NCBI GenBank assembly: GCA_024803745.1 | Contig: JANJXV010000049.1 | Span: 4,932,501 to 4,996,500 of the forward strand | From: Megascapheus bottae | Taxonomy: Eukaryota > Chordata > Mammalia > Rodentia > Geomyidae | Reading direction: 5' to 3' | DNA length: 64,000 nucleotides | Shown: positions 59,101 through 64,000 of the stretch, one piece after another | Layout: each line of letters begins with the position of its first letter | Numbering within the stretch: position 1 is the stretch's first letter | Made by a program: the position numbers and the translations under genes | Notes under the pieces: generated by a model | Database searches by the model: none | What the model was told of the DNA's origin: nothing | What the model saw: only the letters and a program-made list of their open reading frames with translations

Positions 59101-62100
59101 TGTTAGGATTAGATTTAAGGTTACAGTTAGGGTAATGGTAAGGTTTAGGGTTAAGGTTTGGGTAAGGGTTAGTGTTAGGGTTAGAGGTAGGGTTAGGCTT
59201 ATGGTAAGGGTAAGGTTTAGTTTTAGGGTTCGGGTTAGCGTAAGGTTTAGGGTTAGGGGTTGGGGTTAGGGTTAGGGTTAGGGTTAGGGTAAGGGTTAGG
59301 GTTATGGTAAGGTTTTGGGTAAAAGTTAGGGTTAGGGTTAGGGTTAGGGTAAGCGTAACTGTTAGGTTTAGGGTTACGGTTAGGGTAAGGGTTAGGGTTA
59401 GGGTTAGGGTTAGGGGTTAGGGTTAGGGTTAGGGTTAGGTTATGGGTTAGGTTACGGGTAAAGTTTAGGGTTAGGGTTAGGTTTAGGGGTTAGTGTTAGG
59501 GTTAGGGTTATGGTAAGGGTTAGGGTTAGGTTTAGGGTAAGGGTAAGGTTTAGGGATAGGTTTATTGTTAGGTTTGCGGTTAGGGTTAGGGTAAGAGTAA
59601 GGGTTAGGGTTAGGGTTAGGGTAAGGGTAAGGGTTAGGGTTAGGGTTAGGTTTAGGGTTAAGGTTAGGGTTAGGGTTAGGGTAAGGGTTAGGGTTAGGGT
59701 AAGGGTTAGGGTTAGGGTTAGGGTTAGAGGTAGGGTTAGGGTGAGGGTAAGGGTAAGGTTTAGGTTTAGGGTTCGGGTTAGCGTAAGGGTTAGGGTTAGG
59801 TTTAGGGGTTAGGGTTAGGTTTATGGTTAGGGTTAGGGTAAGTTTAAGGCTTAGGGTTAGGGTTAGGGTTAGGGTTAGTTTTAGGGTAAGGGTAAGTTTT
59901 TTGATTAGGTTTAGGGTTAGGGTTAGGGTTAGGCTAAGGGTTAGGGTTAGGTTTAGGGTAAGGGTTAGTGTTAGTGTTAGGGTTAGGGTAGGGTAAGGGT
60001 TAGGGTTAGGGTTAGGGTTAGGTTTAAGTTTAGGGTTAATGTAAGGGTAAGGGTTAGGGTTAGGGTTACGGTTAGGGTAAAGGTTAGGGTTAGGGTTAGG
60101 GTAAGGGTAAGGGTTAAGATTAGGGTTAGGGTTAGGGTTAGGGTTAGGGTAAGGGTAAGGGTTATGGTTAGGATTAGGGTTAGGGTTAAATTTAGGGTTA
60201 GGTTTAGGGTTAGTGTTAAGGTAAGTTTAAGGCTTAGAGTTAGGGTTATGTTTACGGTTAGGTTTACGGTAAGAGTAAGGTGTAGGGTTAGGGTTAGGGT
60301 TAGGTTTAGGTTTAGGATTAGGGTTGGGGTTAGGGTGAATGTTAGGGTTAGGGTTAGGGTTAGGGAAAGGGTAAGGGTTAGGGTTAGGGTTAGGGTTAGT
60401 GTAAGGATTAGGTTTAGGTTTAGGCTTAGGGTAAGGGTTAGGGTTAGGGTTAAGGTAAGGGTAAGTGTTAGGATTAGGGTTAAGAGTTAGGGTTAGGGTT
60501 AGGTTTAGGGTTAGGGTTAGGGTAAGTTTCAGGGTTAGGGTTAGGGTTAGGGTTAAGGTTAGGGTTAGGGTTAGGGTTAGGGTAAGGGTGAGGGCTAGGG
60601 TTAAGGTTAGGGTTAGGTTTAGGGTAAGGGTAAGGGTTATGGTTAGGGTTAGGGTAAGGGTAAGTGTTAGGTTTAAGGTTAGGGTTAGGGTTAAGTTTAG
60701 AGTTAAGGTTAGGGAAAGGGTTAGGGTAAGGTTCAGCGCTAGAGTTAGGGTTAGGGATAGGAAAGGGCAAGGGTTAGGTTTATGATTAGGGTTAGGGTAA
60801 GGATTAGGGTAAGGGTTAGGGTTAGGGTAAGGGTTAGGTTTAGGGTTAGTGTTATCAATAAGTTTAGGGTTAGGGTTAGGGTCAGGGAAAGGGTTAAGTT
60901 TAGAGTTTGGGTTAGGGTAAGGGTAAGGGTTAGGATTAGGATTAGGGTTAGGTTTAAGGTTAGGGCTAGGGTAAGGGTAAGGTTTAGGGTTAAGGTTAGG
61001 ATTCGGGTTAAGGTTAGGGTTAGTGTTAGGGTTATGGTTAAGGTTAGGGTTAGGGTAAGGTTAAGGGTTACGGTTAGGGTTAGGGTTAGTTTTAGAGTTA
61101 GGGTTATGGTTAAGGTAGGGGTAAGGGTTAGGGTTAGGGTTAGGGTTAGGGTAAGGGTTAGGGTTAGGTTTAGTGTAAAAGTAAGGTTTAGGATTAGGGT
61201 TAGGGTTAGGGTTAGTTTTATGGTTAGGATTAGGGTAAGTTTAAGGGTTAGGGTTAGGGTTACTGTTAGGTTTAGGGTTAGGGTTAGGGTTAGGGTAAGT
61301 GTAAGAGTTAGGGTTAAGGTTAGGTTTAGGGTTAGGGTTAGCGTTAGGGTAAGGGTTAGGGTTACGGTAAGGGTTAGGATTAGGTTTAGGTTTAGGATTA
61401 GGGTTAGGGTTAGGGTAAAGTAAGGGTTAAGTTTAGATTTAGGGTTTGGGTTAAGGTTAGTGTTAGGGTTAGGGTAAGGTTTAGGGTTAGGGTTAGGGTT
61501 AGGGTAAGGGTAAGGGTTAGGGTTAGCGTTAAGGTGAGGGTTAGGTTTAGGGTTAAGGGTTAGGGTTTGGGTTTTGGTTAGGATTAGGGTAAGGGTTAGG
61601 GTTAGGGTTAGCGTAAATGTTAGGTTAGGGTAAGGGTTAGGTTTAGGGTAAGTTTTAGGGTTAGGGTTAGGGTTAGGGTTAGGGTAAGGGTAAGCGTTAG
61701 GGTTAGGGTTAGGGTTTGGTTTAGGGTTGGGGTTAAGGTTAGGGTTAGGGTTAGGGTAAGGGTAAGGTTAGGGTTAGGGTTATGGTTAGGTTTAAGTTTA
61801 GAGTTAGGGTAAGGGTAAGGGTTAGGGTTAGGGTTAGGGTTAGTTTTAGGGTTAGGGTTAGGCTTAGGGTTAGGGTTAGGTTAAGGGTTAGGGTTAGGGT
61901 TAGATTTAGTGTTAGGTTTAGGGTAAGGCTAAGTGTTAGGTTTAGGGTTAGGTCCAGGGTTAGGGTTAGGGTTAGTGTTAGATTTAGGGTTAAGTTTAGG
62001 GTTAGGGTTAGGGTAAGGGTAAAGGTTAGGGTTAGGGTTAGGGCTAGGGTTAGGGGTTAGGGTTAGGGTTAGGGTAAGGGTAAGTGTTAGGGTTAGGGTT

Positions 62101-64000
62101 AGGGTTAGGTTTAAGGTTAGGGTTAGGGTAAGGGTAAGGGTTAGGATTAAGGTTAGGATTAGGGTTAAGGTTAGGGTTAGTGTTAGGGTTAGGTTTAGAG
62201 TTAGGATTTGCATTAAGGTTAGGGTTAGGGTTAGGGTAAGGGTAAGGGTTAGGGTTAGGGTTAGGGTAAGGGTAAGGTTAAGGGTTAGGGATAGGGTTAG
62301 GGTTAGATTTAGGGTTAGGTTAGGTTTAGGGTTAGGTTTAGGGTATGCTAAAGGTTAGGGTTAGGTTTAGGTTCAGGGTTAGGTTAAGGGCAAGCTTTAG
62401 GGTTAGGGTTAGTGTTAGGCTAAGGTTTAAGGTTAGGGTTAGGGTTAGGATAAGGGTAAGGGTTAGGGTTAGTGTTAGGGTAAGGGTAAGGGTTAGGATA
62501 AGGGTAAGGTTTAGGGTTAGGGTTAGGTTTAGGGGTTAGTGTTAGGGTTAGGGATAGGGTTATGGTAAGGGTTAGGGTTAGGTTTAGGGTAAGGGTAAGG
62601 TTTAGGGATAGTTTATTGTTAGGTTTGGGGTTAGGGTTAGGGTAAGGTTAAGGGTTAGGGTTAGGGTTAGGGTTAGGGTAACGGTAAGGGTTAGGGTTAG
62701 GGTTAGGTTTAGGGTTAAGGTTAGGGTTAGGTTTAGGCAAAGGGTTAGGGTTTGGGTTAGGGTAAGGGTTAGGGTTAGGGTTAGGGTTAGAGGTAGGGTT
62801 AGGGTGAGGGTAAGGGTAAGGTTTAGGTTTAGGGTTCGGGTTAGCGTAAGGGTTAGGGTTAGGGTTAGGGGTTAGGGTTAGTGTTAGGGTTAGGGTAAGT
62901 TTAAGGCTTAGGGTTAGGGTTAGGGTTAGGGTTAGTTTTAGGGTAAGGGTAAGTTTTAGGGTTAGGGTTAGGGTTGGGTTTAGGTTTAGGGTTAGGATTA
63001 GGTTTAAGGTTAGGGGTAGGGTTAGGGTTAGGGGTAGGGTAAGGTTAAGGTTAAGGTTAAGGTTTAGGTTTGGGGTTAGGGTTATTGTTAGGGTTAGGGT
63101 TAGGGTAAGAATTAGGGTTAGGGTCTGGTTTAACGTAAGCGTTAGTGTTAGGGTTAGTGTTAGCATTAAGTTTAGGGTTAGGGTTAGGTAAGGGTAAGGG
63201 TTAGGGTTAGGGTTAGGGTAAGGGTAAGGGTTAGGATTAGGGTTAGGGTTAGGGTAAGGGTTAGGGTTAGCGTTAGGTTCAGGGTTAGGGTTAGGGTAAG
63301 TGTAAGTGTTAGGGTTAGGTTTAGGTTTACAGTTAGGGTTAGGGTAAGGGTTAGGGTTAGGGTTAGGGTTAAGGTTAGGGTTAGGGTTAGGGTTAGGTTT
63401 AAGTTTAGGTTTATGGTTAGGGTTAGAGTAAGGGTAAGGGCTAGGATTAAGGTTAGGCTTAGGGTTAGGTTTAGGGTAAGGTTAAGGGTTAGGGTCAGGT
63501 TTAGGGTTAGGGTTAGGTTTAGGGTTAGGGTTAGGGTAAGCGTAAGGGTTAGGGTAAGGGTTAGGGTTAGGGTTAAGATTAGGTTTAGGGTTAGGGTTAG
63601 GATTAGGGTAAGGGTAAGGATAAGGTTTATGGTTAGGGTTAGGTTTAGGTTTCGGGTTAGGAAACGGTAAGGGTTAGGGTTAGGGTTGGTTTATGGATAG
63701 TGAAAGGATTAGGGTTTGTGTTAGGGTTAGGGTAAGGGTTAGGTTTAGGGTTAGGGTTAGCATTAAGGTTAGGGTTAGGGTTAGGGTAAGGGTAAGGGTT
63801 AGGGTTAGCGTTAGGATAAGGGTAAGGGTTAGGGTTAGGGTCTGGGTTAGGTTTAAGGTTAGGGTTAGGGTAAGGGTAAGGGTTAGGGTTAGGTTCTGTG
63901 TTAGTTTTAAGGTTAGGGTTAGGGTAAGGGTAAGGGTTAGGGTTAGGGTTATGGTTAAGGTTAGGGTTAGGTTAAGGGTAAGTGTTAGGGTTACGGTTAG
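56140..64000 (+). repeat. 10,815 bp tandem unit, copy 2 (cut by window end)
   Basis: This copy is collinear and almost identical to 45325-53185; the last 40 bases of the window equal 53146-53185. It contains HOR units starting at TATCAATAA 56609 and 60853. The left boundary is where the alignment changes from the 45.3 kb template to module A-like sequence, at about 56136-56140. Confidence 0.93.

Larger units (their letters stand above)
20793..64000 (+). repeat. Degenerate telomeric array, G-rich strand on + (right block)
   Basis: About 43 kb of TTAGGG-variant array shows no further orientation change. It includes the longest perfect run I found, seven TTAGGG units at 24054-24095. From 24 kb onward it is built from duplicated kilobase modules, described separately. 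No gene, unique sequence or transposon was seen. Confidence 0.97.

Noticed and set aside
1..64000. CRISPR array or bacterial repeat region
   Set aside because: There is no alternation of constant repeat and unique spacer. The repeat unit is 6 bp and continuous, and no cas-like sequence is present.
1..64000. All variants being sequencing error
   Set aside because: The same irregular units recur in the same order in copies kilobases apart, on both strands, and at graded divergence. Random error cannot do this. Some isolated differences may still be errors.
1..64000. Active terminal telomere
   Set aside because: The longest perfect run found is seven units and variants are everywhere. Orientation flips twice, which a telomerase-made end does not do.

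Overview
The whole 64 kb window is degenerate vertebrate-type telomeric repeat, (TTAGGG)n and its one-base variants. I find no unique sequence, no protein-coding gene, no RNA gene and no recognisable transposon. TTAGGG as the base unit points to a eukaryote with the vertebrate-type telomere (vertebrates, many other metazoans, many filamentous fungi and some protists). Nothing here allows a finer assignment. Uninterrupted TTAGGG runs are short: the longest I found is seven units at 24054-24095. TAAGGG, TTTAGGG, TTAAGG, TTAGTG, TTACGG, TTAGCG, TTCGGG, TGAGGG and TTGGGG units occur throughout. This looks like old subtelomeric or interstitial telomeric (het-ITS-like) DNA, not a freshly telomerase-made tip.

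Layout by orientation: 1-9829 has the G-rich strand on +. 9830-20792 is inverted, with CCCTAA on +. 20793-64000 is G-rich on + again. The switch at 9829/9830 is head-to-head (TTAGGG then CCCTAA), the geometry of a telomere-telomere fusion. The switch at 20792/20793 is the opposite. Together they are most simply explained as inversion of an ~11 kb block inside a once head-to-tail array. The inverted block holds antisense copies of sequence found on both sides, so about 6.84-9.59 kb and 16.46-19.56 kb form the arms of a large imperfect palindrome.

Layout by higher-order repeat (HOR): variant hexamers act as fingerprints showing nested duplication. 1-1158 holds a 518 bp sequence twice, 640 bp apart. 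10.0-14.8 kb (C-rich) holds a ~2.0 kb HOR. 24.0-36.6 kb is a mosaic of ~2 kb modules with sharp switches between copies. 36.7-64 kb is built on a ~4.0-4.3 kb HOR. Above that, 45325-56139 and 56140-64000 are copies of a 10,815 bp tandem unit that differ at only a handful of sites, and the second copy is cut by the window end. Several 130-350 bp local tandem duplications also occur.

All long open frames (up to 320 codons) follow from the 6 bp period: four of six frames of pure TTAGGG lack stops and read as Val-Arg, Leu-Gly, Thr-Leu or Asn-Pro dipeptides. They are not annotated as genes. The interest lies in genome dynamics (inversion, amplification, template switching in telomeric DNA), not in an encoded system.
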